The notes beneath the pieces are model-generated. The model was not told where the DNA came from. It searched no databases and saw nothing but the letters and a program-made list of their open reading frames with translations. DNA of 5,921 nucleotides from CAYIRQ01 sp964365905 (GTDB lineage: Bacteria; Patescibacteriota; Gracilibacteria; Peribacterales; Peribacteraceae), in the NCBI GenBank assembly GCA_964365905.1, contig CAYIRQ010000085.1:1-5921 (forward strand), in the 5' to 3' direction. Positions 1-5,134 of the stretch are shown here, piece by piece (position 1 is the first letter of the stretch; every line of letters begins with the position of its first letter). The translations under genes and the position numbers were made by a program.

Positions 1-1
1 A

Positions 2-250
2 AATCGCCTGCAATCCTACTCCGGGCAGCATCTCACCAAGAATGACTACGCGACGCTGCAAGCAGTCGCGCAAGTGATTTTTTATGATTGGTGGCAAGGG
101 AGAAGTGCTACCCTCACGAAGAATTTTCCCAACGCTCCTTTATGTCATCCCGTTTCCTCGCGCTTGCTTCCATTTTCGCTCTCGCATTCTCCATCGTCGC
201 TTCCCCCGCAAGCGCGTTCATCGATACGGAAAGACTTGAGGAGCAACTGA
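2..250 (+). CDS. possible 3' end of an upstream reading frame (partial)
   Basis: The frame beginning at base 2 has no stop until the TGA at 248-250 and runs off the left edge. Its first 33 codons have a coding-like base pattern: about 64% G+C at third positions, 58% at first and 36% at second. The peptide there looks protein-like, with aromatic residues and a segment reading NDYATLQAVAQVIFYDWWQG. From about codon 48 the frame overlaps the signal-peptide region of the SLH gene, and the peptide becomes rich in Ser and Pro, like a shadow frame. The most likely readings are a genuine upstream gene whose original stop was lost by an indel, or a chance open frame. I do not recognise a family. The reverse reading of bases 1-91 is also open but has a weaker base pattern. 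Confidence 0.2.
   Translation, partial: NRLQSYSGQHLTKNDYATLQAVAQVIFYDWWQGRSATLTKNFPNAPLCHPVSSRLLPFSLSHSPSSLPPQARSSIRKDLRSN
49..83 (+). terminator. weak intrinsic-terminator-like hairpin with T-run
   Basis: CGCGAC at 49-54 is the reverse complement of GTCGCG at 65-70. This gives a 6-bp GC-rich stem with a 10-nt loop, and six T residues follow at 78-83. The seven bases between the stem and the T-run are more than a good intrinsic terminator has, so this is only a candidate for ending an upstream transcript. Confidence 0.22.
83..88 (+). promoter_or_regulatory. possible -10 box of the SLH gene
   Basis: TATGAT at 83-88 matches the TATAAT consensus at five of six bases and would start transcription near base 95, giving a leader of about 47 nt before the ATG at 142. 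No convincing -35 hexamer lies 16-18 bases upstream, so this is weak. Confidence 0.2.
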
Positions 251-921
251 AAGACATTCAGGGCGAGCTCGATCCCGCGGCGGGGATCGAAAACCTCCTC
301 GGGGATCTCGAGAAGGCGGCGCAGGGCGAAGCGCAGAACTATCTGCAGGCGACGATTGAGGGAGAGGTTGTCACGATGTGGGATGTTCCGAAGAGCGCGT
401 GGTTTTACGGTCACGTCCTCGCGCTCATGGAGCTCAATATTGTTTCCGGATACAAGAACGCCGCGGGGGAACCGACCGGAGCATACGGCCCTGCAGATAA
501 CGTAACCCGCGAGCAGGCGCTGAAGATCGCCGTGAATTCCGCGGGAATCGTTGCGGCAAACTGTGAGGGCGAGCCCGTGAGTTCCAAAGTCTCCGAGTGG
601 GCGCGGCCGTTTGCGATCTGCGCCGCCTCCCTCAATTTCGGCGTCAAAGCGGGCGCGGATCTCAAAGCCCCCGCGACGCGCGCGGAAGTGCTCCACTATC
701 TCCTCCGTGCATTTGCAGCGGAGGTTCCCGATGGCACGCCGCCCTTCGATGATTCGAAGAAGCACATGTACAAGAATGATATCGCCTACGCGTACGCTCT
801 CGGCATCATCTCGGGAGACAAGAATGAAGACGGTTCCCTCAAAGGAACCTTCCGCCCCGAAGCGAACGTGAACCGGGCGGAGACTGCGAAGATGGCGAAG
901 CTGGCGATTGAGCTATTATAG
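142..921 (+). CDS. secreted S-layer homology (SLH) domain protein
   Basis: This is a 259-aa exported protein made almost entirely of SLH repeats, a fold that typically anchors proteins to cell-wall polymers. The ATG at 142 is chosen because it opens directly into a signal peptide: a short Ser-Arg start, a hydrophobic stretch at about residues 4-20, and an ASA|F cleavage motif at about residue 25. A TTG at 88 would add 18 residues that spoil the signal peptide. An acidic, helix-prone segment follows (26-80). Three SLH repeats come next at roughly 81-136, 147-192 and 201-259, each ending in the typical T/N-R-x-E motif (TREQ at 122, TRAE at 179, NRAE at 244). Repeats 1 and 3 carry loops (GYKNAAGEP and GDKNEDGS) resembling calcium-binding DxNxDG loops. 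Two cysteines (141, 160) could form a disulfide. No enzymatic domain is visible, so it may be a small envelope or S-layer component. No ribosome-binding site is seen. The SLH assignment is strong; the cellular role is inferred. Confidence 0.88.
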   Translation: MSSRFLALASIFALAFSIVASPASAFIDTERLEEQLKDIQGELDPAAGIENLLGDLEKAAQGEAQNYLQATIEGEVVTMWDVPKSAWFYGHVLALMELNIVSGYKNAAGEPTGAYGPADNVTREQALKIAVNSAGIVAANCEGEPVSSKVSEWARPFAICAASLNFGVKAGADLKAPATRAEVLHYLLRAFAAEVPDGTPPFDDSKKHMYKNDIAYAYALGIISGDKNEDGSLKGTFRPEANVNRAETAKMAKLAIELL

Positions 922-940
922 GTTTCAGATTTCAGGTTTC
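922..940 (+). repeat. 7-bp tandem repeats after the SLH stop
   Basis: Starting directly after the TAG stop, GTTTCAG (922-928) and ATTTCAG (929-935) are followed by a partial third unit, GTTTC (936-940). Short direct repeats of this type suggest slippage-prone filler sequence between genes. No T-run follows, so I see no ordinary terminator here. Confidence 0.5.
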
Positions 941-941
941 C

Positions 942-977
942 CGTTCAGGGCCTGAGAGCCCTTCAGGGCCTCGAACG
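942..977 (+). repeat. imperfect inverted repeat (hairpin) with a duplicated 10-mer
   Basis: CGTTC at 942-946 pairs with GAACG at 973-977, and GGGCC at 948-952 pairs with GGCCT at 967-971 (including one G-U). One A-C mismatch lies between these two blocks. The loop is 14 nt. TTCAGGGCCT occurs twice inside (944-953 and 962-971). The structure could end or stabilise the SLH transcript. The lack of a U-tract argues against simple intrinsic termination. Confidence 0.5.
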
Positions 978-979
978 GC

Positions 980-1018
980 AGGTGTCAGGAAAGGGTAGTA
1001 TTGCTGACACCTGACACC
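980..1018 (+). repeat. inverted repeat plus 7-bp direct repeat just upstream of ligA
   Basis: AGGTGTCAG at 980-988 is the perfect reverse complement of CTGACACCT at 1004-1012, giving a 9-bp stem with a 15-nt loop. TGACACC then occurs twice back to back (1005-1011 and 1012-1018). The second copy ends five bases before the ligA ATG, so the folded structure sits where a ribosome-binding site would be. It could limit access to the start codon or act as a processing or termination signal. Confidence 0.55.
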
Positions 1019-1023
1019 TTACT

Positions 1024-3234
1024 ATGGACAAGCACCAAGCTCAAAAACGCATCCAAGCACTCAGGGAAGAGATTCTTCAGCGCAACGAGGAGTATTTCGT
1101 ACTCAATAAACCGGGAGTGAGTGAAGCTGTGCGCGACAGCCTGAAGCAGGAACTCATCGCGCTCGAGAAAGAATTTCCCGATCTTATCACGCCAGATTCC
1201 CCGACGCAGCGCGTGGGCGCGCCACTCGATGGAAGACTCCCGAAAGTTCCCCACCTCACGCCGAAAGAATCGTTGCAGGATGCGTTTTCGGAAGAAGATT
1301 TGAACGATTGGGAGGAACAAATGCAGCGGGCATTGGGAGGAGGAGAGGAAAAAGAGGAGGAGAGGAAAAAGAGGAATGAGTATGTTTGTGAATTGAAGAT
1401 TGATGGACTGAACATCACCCTGGTGTATGAGAGGTTTCAGGAATATCGCTTGCTGCGAGCGTTAACGCGCGGCAATGGCGTGCAAGGCGAAGATGTGACA
1501 CACGCGGTGCGGACGATTGAGGCACTACCACTGAGAATACGCATGCCACAGAGGCCCGAATCCGAACCCAAACCCCAACCCCTTCCCCGTTTCCTCGAAA
1601 TCGGCGGGGAGGTCTACATGGAGAAGGCGGCACTGAAACAACTGAATGCGAAACTCCCGGAGGAGGAAAAATTCGCAAATCCACGGAACGCCGCAGCGGG
1701 AACCGTGCGCCAGCTCGATCCGAAGATCGCAGCGGAGCGGGAACTTCGGATATTCTGCTACTCCCTCAATCGCGAGGCATGCGAGGCATTTGGAGTACGT
1801 ACCCAGGTCGACACGTTGAAATTACTCCAGGAACTCGGGTTCCCCGTCCATCCGGGATACGCGATCATCCATTCCATGAAGGAAGCAGAGAATCTCCTTG
1901 AGACATGGGGGCAGAAGCGCGACAAGCTTCCCTTCGAGATCGATGGCATCGTCATCAAGGTCAATGCGTTCTCACTGCAGCGCGACCTTGGATCAACGGC
2001 AAAGGCTCCGCGCTGGGCACGCGCGTACAAGTTCGCAGCGGAACAAGGGACGGCACACGTGCTCGATATCGAGCTTCAAGTCGGGCGAACAGGAGCCATC
2101 ACGCCCGTCGCACTCCTCTCTCCCGTGCAACTTGCAGGAACGACCGTGACGCGCGCGACGCTGCATAATGCCGACGAGATCGCGCGGCTCGATGTGCGCA
2201 TCGGCGACACCGTCATCGTGCAGAAAGCCGGCGACATCATCCCGGAAGTTCTCGAGGTGCTTCCGAAACTCCGAAAGAAAGGAGCGAAGTCGTTTCATTT
2301 CCCCAAGAAGTGCCCAAGCTGCGGGAAGAAACTGGAACGCATGGACGGCGAAGTTGCCTATCGCTGCACGAATCCCAAATGCAGCGGCGTCCGGAAGGAA
2401 AGGATTGAACATCTTGCTTCGCGGTATGCCCTCAACATCGAGGGACTGGGGAAGGAAACGATCGAAGCGCTCATTGAAGCAAAGCTCATCACCGATCCTG
2501 CGGACATCTTTTACCTCACGGAGGAAGACTTCCTGCGACTGCCGTTCTTCAAGGAAAAGAAGACGGAGAACGCGCTCGCTTCCATCGCGCGGGCGCGGAG
2601 GCCCGCGCTTGATCGTTTTATTTTCGCCCTCGGCATTCGCCACATCGGCCGGGAAACCGCGGAAGTGCTTGCGCGGAGACTGCCATGGAAAACGCGGAAG
2701 CTGACGAAGGGAGAGCAGGCGTCCCTGCCTGCGGCCCTTGAAGCACAACTGGGCTTCTTCGCAATGGATGCACGAGCAACGAAAAACGAACAACGAAAAA
2801 CAGCTACAGCCATTCATCTCTCTGATCTCATCCAAACCCTGCAAAAAATCTCCCTCGAAGATCTCCAAGCAATCGAAGGGATCGGCGATGTCGTCGCGCG
2901 CTCGATCAAAGAATGGGTGGAGGATGAGGACAACCGCGCGCTCGTTCATAAGTTTGAAAACGGCGGCGTCGTGTGCATCATTCCGGAAGGCTCCACCGTT
3001 GAACAAATCTTCGCCGGAAAAACCTTCGTCCTCACGGGGATGCTCCCCACCCTCTCGCGTGACGGGGCGACGACGTTTATCAAGGAACGGGGGGGATCCG
3101 TGAGCTCGAGTGTGAGCAAGAAGACGGATTACGTCCTCGCTGGCGCGGAGCCGGGAACGAAGATGGAGAAGGCCAAGGAGCTTGGAGTGAAAGTGATTGA
3201 CGAAAAAGAATTTAGGCGTATCATCACTTTATGA
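1024..3234 (+). CDS. ligA: NAD+-dependent DNA ligase LigA
   Basis: LigA seals 3'-OH/5'-phosphate nicks using NAD+ in replication and repair. All domains are present in order. Domain Ia is at about 1-70. The adenylation domain has catalytic Lys125 in KIDG, then TRGNG at 148-152, GGEVYM at 194-199, NPRNAAAG at 219-226, DGIVIK ending at Lys312, and Lys336. The OB fold (about 345-415) contains VGRTGAITP and KAGDIIPEV. A four-cysteine zinc finger uses C430, C433, C448 and C453. Helix-hairpin-helix repeats (about 455-640) include IEGLG and IEGIG, and a BRCT domain fills about 657-736. At 736 aa it is longer than the usual 650-690 because of three inserts: acidic/basic low complexity at about 104-118, a Pro-rich loop at about 174-188, and about 44 residues at 554-597. 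Two NMN-contact positions known from E. coli LigA are clearly changed (His23 to Phe25, Tyr35 to Arg37) and Asp32 is Glu34. No Shine-Dalgarno is seen. The stop overlaps the next start (ATGA). Confidence 0.97.
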   Translation: MDKHQAQKRIQALREEILQRNEEYFVLNKPGVSEAVRDSLKQELIALEKEFPDLITPDSPTQRVGAPLDGRLPKVPHLTPKESLQDAFSEEDLNDWEEQMQRALGGGEEKEEERKKRNEYVCELKIDGLNITLVYERFQEYRLLRALTRGNGVQGEDVTHAVRTIEALPLRIRMPQRPESEPKPQPLPRFLEIGGEVYMEKAALKQLNAKLPEEEKFANPRNAAAGTVRQLDPKIAAERELRIFCYSLNREACEAFGVRTQVDTLKLLQELGFPVHPGYAIIHSMKEAENLLETWGQKRDKLPFEIDGIVIKVNAFSLQRDLGSTAKAPRWARAYKFAAEQGTAHVLDIELQVGRTGAITPVALLSPVQLAGTTVTRATLHNADEIARLDVRIGDTVIVQKAGDIIPEVLEVLPKLRKKGAKSFHFPKKCPSCGKKLERMDGEVAYRCTNPKCSGVRKERIEHLASRYALNIEGLGKETIEALIEAKLITDPADIFYLTEEDFLRLPFFKEKKTENALASIARARRPALDRFIFALGIRHIGRETAEVLARRLPWKTRKLTKGEQASLPAALEAQLGFFAMDARATKNEQRKTATAIHLSDLIQTLQKISLEDLQAIEGIGDVVARSIKEWVEDEDNRALVHKFENGGVVCIIPEGSTVEQIFAGKTFVLTGMLPTLSRDGATTFIKERGGSVSSSVSKKTDYVLAGAEPGTKMEKAKELGVKVIDEKEFRRIITL
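1339..1375 (+). repeat. 17-bp tandem duplication inside ligA
   Basis: A purine-only unit of period 17 (GGAGGAGAGGAAAAAGA) occurs at 1339-1355 and again at 1356-1372, with matching sequence continuing to 1375. It encodes a Glu/Lys/Arg-rich linker (about residues 106-117) just before the adenylation domain. The repeat length is not a multiple of three, so a single duplication would have shifted the frame unless compensated. Confidence 0.7.
2707..2739 (+). repeat. REP-like imperfect palindrome inside ligA
   Basis: AAGGG (2707-2711) pairs with CCCTT (2735-2739), and GCAGGC (2715-2720) pairs with GCCTGC (2727-2732) around a 6-nt loop. A small internal loop separates the two stems. It lies in the part of ligA that encodes an extra segment in the helix-hairpin-helix region. 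It looks like a short palindromic element captured in frame rather than an ancestral part of the gene. Confidence 0.5.
2777..2801 (+). repeat. 11-bp direct repeat (period 14) inside ligA
   Basis: CAACGAAAAAC occurs at 2777-2787 and 2791-2801, separated by GAA. It encodes ATKNEQRKT, a polar segment of the same extra region as the palindrome 38 bases upstream. Its A-rich composition differs from the surrounding GC-rich ligA sequence. Confidence 0.65.
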
Positions 3235-4322
3235 GTACGGAAATTCAATATGGGGCAGAGAGAGAGACAGGAAAGAAAAACATCCGGATGATCATTGAAC
3301 AAGTCTCTATTGTACGAGAAGACCTCCTGAGATGTTGCCCCGAAATCTGCATCGATCTTCCTTCCCTTTCTCTCCCAGAAAGCGAGATTGAACAACGTAA
3401 CGGGCAATGTCTTCAATGTTCGGTGATGGGAGACATCTTGGAATATTTGCAAACTGTACACATGCGCGTAAATCAGGTGCTGGACGAACTCCGCCGTGCT
3501 GGCTACGGAGAAGAGGCGATTGAAGAGGCAGGGGCAAGTGCTCGAGTACTCAATGAGAATATACAGCGTTATGCAGATCTGAAGAGAAAAATCGCGAGAC
3601 AATTGCGTAGTGATAACATTCCTGCGACGAGTGCGCAGACGTTCGTGCAGTACCTCTCCACGGGAGATGGAACCCGCGCACGGAAAGAGGATGAACTGCG
3701 GGAACGGGAGCTGTGGTTAGCAGAAGCTCATGCAATGAGAAGGGAACTGCTCTCTGCTGCAGTTGGTGATCTGAACGTTGCGGCAGTGCTTTCAAGCCAT
3801 ATGAGCAGACTGCAAGCATCAAAGGATAACTCCCCCCCAAGCAAGGCAAACGGGCAGAAGCGAAAAGAGCGAATTCGAAGACGGAAGAAGAAACAAGGAA
3901 ATGGAAAGACATCGAGCAGGCAGGAGCAGGTGAAGGAACAACCGAATAACAACGATACTGGGGAGGGTGCGCAATTGCTTCTATACAATCTGCCAGCAAC
4001 AATAATCGCTGCAATGGTGCAAGCCACCCGCGATCATTGTCCCCATTCTCTCGGATTATTCCTCAATGTGGAACTGATCGAGGATCTTGAAGAATTCCGG
4101 AGGCAGTATGTCGGTGGAAAGGCAAGTTATGGAGACTACATCCTGCGCTTTGAAAGTGGCACATTCATTAGCCGCCCTGAGAGTACGCCATTGATGGTAA
4201 GGAGACGCCATAAAGATATTCCATCAACTGATGTTGAACGGCATGTTCGCAAGATCATGGAGCTACCCATCGCGCTAAATCCTTCTTTCCCATCACCTGC
4301 GACGACGGGCACCTCTTCCTGA
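3231..4322 (+). CDS. unrecognised 363-aa protein with Cys-rich N-terminus and basic linker, coupled to ligA
   Basis: I do not recognise a family. The ATG at 3231 overlaps the ligA TGA in an ATGA arrangement, so translation is probably coupled and the two genes are likely co-transcribed. The N-terminal part has five cysteines in two groups (C35, C36, C40 and C60, C63 as CLQC) that could bind a metal. Residues about 66-190 are rich in charged and Leu/Ala residues and probably helical, possibly coiled coil. Residues about 195-247 are polar and disordered-looking, with a strongly basic core (QKRKERIRRRKKKQGNGK, about 209-226) that could contact nucleic acid or polyphosphate. A folded C-terminal region (about 248-345) includes LGLFLNVELIEDLEEFRRQY, followed by a Pro/Ser/Thr tail that overlaps nth on the other strand. 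There is no signal peptide or membrane segment. Base composition is closer to 50% G+C than the SLH and ligA genes, consistent with weaker selection or a different origin. A DNA-repair link is only positional. Confidence 0.8.
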   Translation: MSTEIQYGAERETGKKNIRMIIEQVSIVREDLLRCCPEICIDLPSLSLPESEIEQRNGQCLQCSVMGDILEYLQTVHMRVNQVLDELRRAGYGEEAIEEAGASARVLNENIQRYADLKRKIARQLRSDNIPATSAQTFVQYLSTGDGTRARKEDELRERELWLAEAHAMRRELLSAAVGDLNVAAVLSSHMSRLQASKDNSPPSKANGQKRKERIRRRKKKQGNGKTSSRQEQVKEQPNNNDTGEGAQLLLYNLPATIIAAMVQATRDHCPHSLGLFLNVELIEDLEEFRRQYVGGKASYGDYILRFESGTFISRPESTPLMVRRRHKDIPSTDVERHVRKIMELPIALNPSFPSPATTGTSS

Positions 4323-4923
4323 ACACGCACTTCCCGCACTGACGATTTTTCGCAGTGCAAACGGCCCGGCCGTGACTGATGAGGAGCGGCGTGATGCGGC
4401 CCCAATCCTTCCGCGGAAGTCCCCGCATCAAGTCTCCTGCGACTTTGTCCGGATTTTTTCCTCTCGAAAGGCCAAGGCGTCGCGCGACGCGAAAGACGTG
4501 CGTATCGACTGCGATGTATTCGTTCTTCCCAAATATGACCGTGAGGATGATCGCGGCGGTCTTGCGACCGATGCCCGGAAGCGCGGTGAGTTCTTCCAGC
4601 GTGGATGGAACATTTCCTCCATGCTTCTCGAGGAGCATTCTGCAGAGCATCTGAATGTGCCGTGCCTTCGTACGATAAAACCCCGTGGATCGAATAGAAG
4701 CCTCGAGTTTGCTGATGTCCGCTTTTGCAAAGGCCTTCGCGGATCCAAATTTTCGAAAGAGCCCCGGCGTCACCTCATTCACCTTCTTATCCGTGCACTG
4801 CGCGGAAAGGAGGGTGACAATGAGGAGTTCGAGAGGTGTGCGGAAATGGAGGAAGGTTTTGGGGGGGTGGTAGAGCGTGGAGAGTTTCTGAAGAACTGCC
4901 AAAGGAGTGATTTTTCGCCTCAT
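4255..4923 (-). CDS. nth: endonuclease III (DNA glycosylase/AP lyase)
   Basis: This bifunctional base-excision enzyme removes oxidised pyrimidines and cleaves the abasic strand. The start at 4923 gives 222 aa (E. coli Nth is 211) and aligns at once with the family start: PKTFLHFRTPLELLIVTLLSAQ. An ATG at 5004 would add 27 atypical residues. Visible motifs are LLSAQCTDKKVN (about 38-49) and the helix-hairpin-helix LPGIGRKTA, with catalytic Lys at about 121. IAVDTHVFRVARRLGL follows, with catalytic Asp at about 140. The iron-sulfur cluster has cysteines at about 189, 196, 199 and 205 with the exact C-x6-C-x2-C-x5-C spacing. All key residues are present, so the enzyme is expected to be active. 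The SAQC position is often Ala in relatives. A GGAGAGAGG stretch (4938-4946) lies 14 nt upstream of the ATG, too far for a good Shine-Dalgarno. The 3' end overlaps the neighbouring + strand gene by 68 bp. Confidence 0.96.
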   Translation of the reverse strand: MRRKITPLAVLQKLSTLYHPPKTFLHFRTPLELLIVTLLSAQCTDKKVNEVTPGLFRKFGSAKAFAKADISKLEASIRSTGFYRTKARHIQMLCRMLLEKHGGNVPSTLEELTALPGIGRKTAAIILTVIFGKNEYIAVDTHVFRVARRLGLSRGKNPDKVAGDLMRGLPRKDWGRITPLLISHGRAVCTAKNRQCGKCVFRKRCPSSQVMGKKDLARWVAP

Positions 4924-4957
4924 ACATTCAAGTGTAGCCTCTCTCCAAAAAAGAGAA

Positions 4958-4985
4958 ATTCTATATTGACGTGAGAGCGACCCAA
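4958..4985 (-). promoter_or_regulatory. candidate nth promoter
   Basis: Reading on the minus strand, TTGGGT (4985-4980) is followed after 16 bases by TAGAAT (4963-4958), which matches TATAAT at five of six bases. TATAGA overlaps it. Transcription would start near 4951, about 27 nt ahead of the nth ATG at 4923. The -35 matches only the TTG core, so this is moderate evidence. It also supports the shorter nth start over the ATG at 5004, because a transcript starting here could not include that codon. Confidence 0.4.
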
Positions 4986-5001
4986 CCCGCAATTGGGACA
5001 T

Positions 5002-5011
5002 CAATTAATTG
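5002..5011. promoter_or_regulatory. perfect 10-bp palindrome between divergent genes (operator candidate)
   Basis: CAATTAATTG is a perfect palindrome in the 211-bp gap between nth (-) and the hypothetical gene at 5135 (+). It lies about 16 bases beyond the nth -35 candidate. A second small inverted repeat, CCCAA at 4981-4985 with TTGGG at 4993-4997, overlaps that -35. The position suits a regulator of one or both genes. AT-rich 10-mers can also be palindromic by chance. Confidence 0.3.
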
Positions 5012-5047
5012 GATTCTGGTAACGTAGTGTACCCAAGTGCATATCTT

Positions 5048-5122
5048 TTGACGGTGGAGGTGGGGCTGCCTGTGCTGTACGAGAAGCAGGCAATGTGATG
5101 GCTATATGCTGGACAGTATGCT
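5048..5122 (+). promoter_or_regulatory. candidate promoter region for the gene at 5135
   Basis: TTGACG (5048-5053) is a five-of-six match to the -35 consensus. With a 17-bp spacer it faces only a poor -10, TGTGCT at 5071-5076. A better-placed -10-like TATGCT lies at 5117-5122 without a clear -35 and would give a leader of only about 5-6 nt. A 6-bp inverted repeat, TGCCTG (5067-5072) with CAGGCA (5087-5092), lies between them. No ribosome-binding site precedes the ATG. Confidence 0.3.
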
Positions 5123-5134
5123 ACAAATTGCCTC

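Noticed and set aside
145..765. 206-aa open frame on the minus strand
   Set aside because: It is antisense to the SLH gene, is very rich in Arg as expected of a shadow frame, and shows no domain.
942..1020. CRISPR-like or intrinsic terminator reading of the repeat block
   Set aside because: The repeated units are only 7-10 bp with no spacers of constant length, and neither hairpin is followed by a T-run.
1993..3006. 337-aa open frame on the minus strand
   Set aside because: It lies wholly inside ligA, whose motifs are unmistakable on the + strand. Its peptide has no recognisable motif and reflects the GC-rich antisense of ligA.
4372..4974. 200-aa open frame on the + strand
   Set aside because: It is antisense to nth, whose catalytic and iron-sulfur residues are all intact. 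The + strand peptide has no motif.
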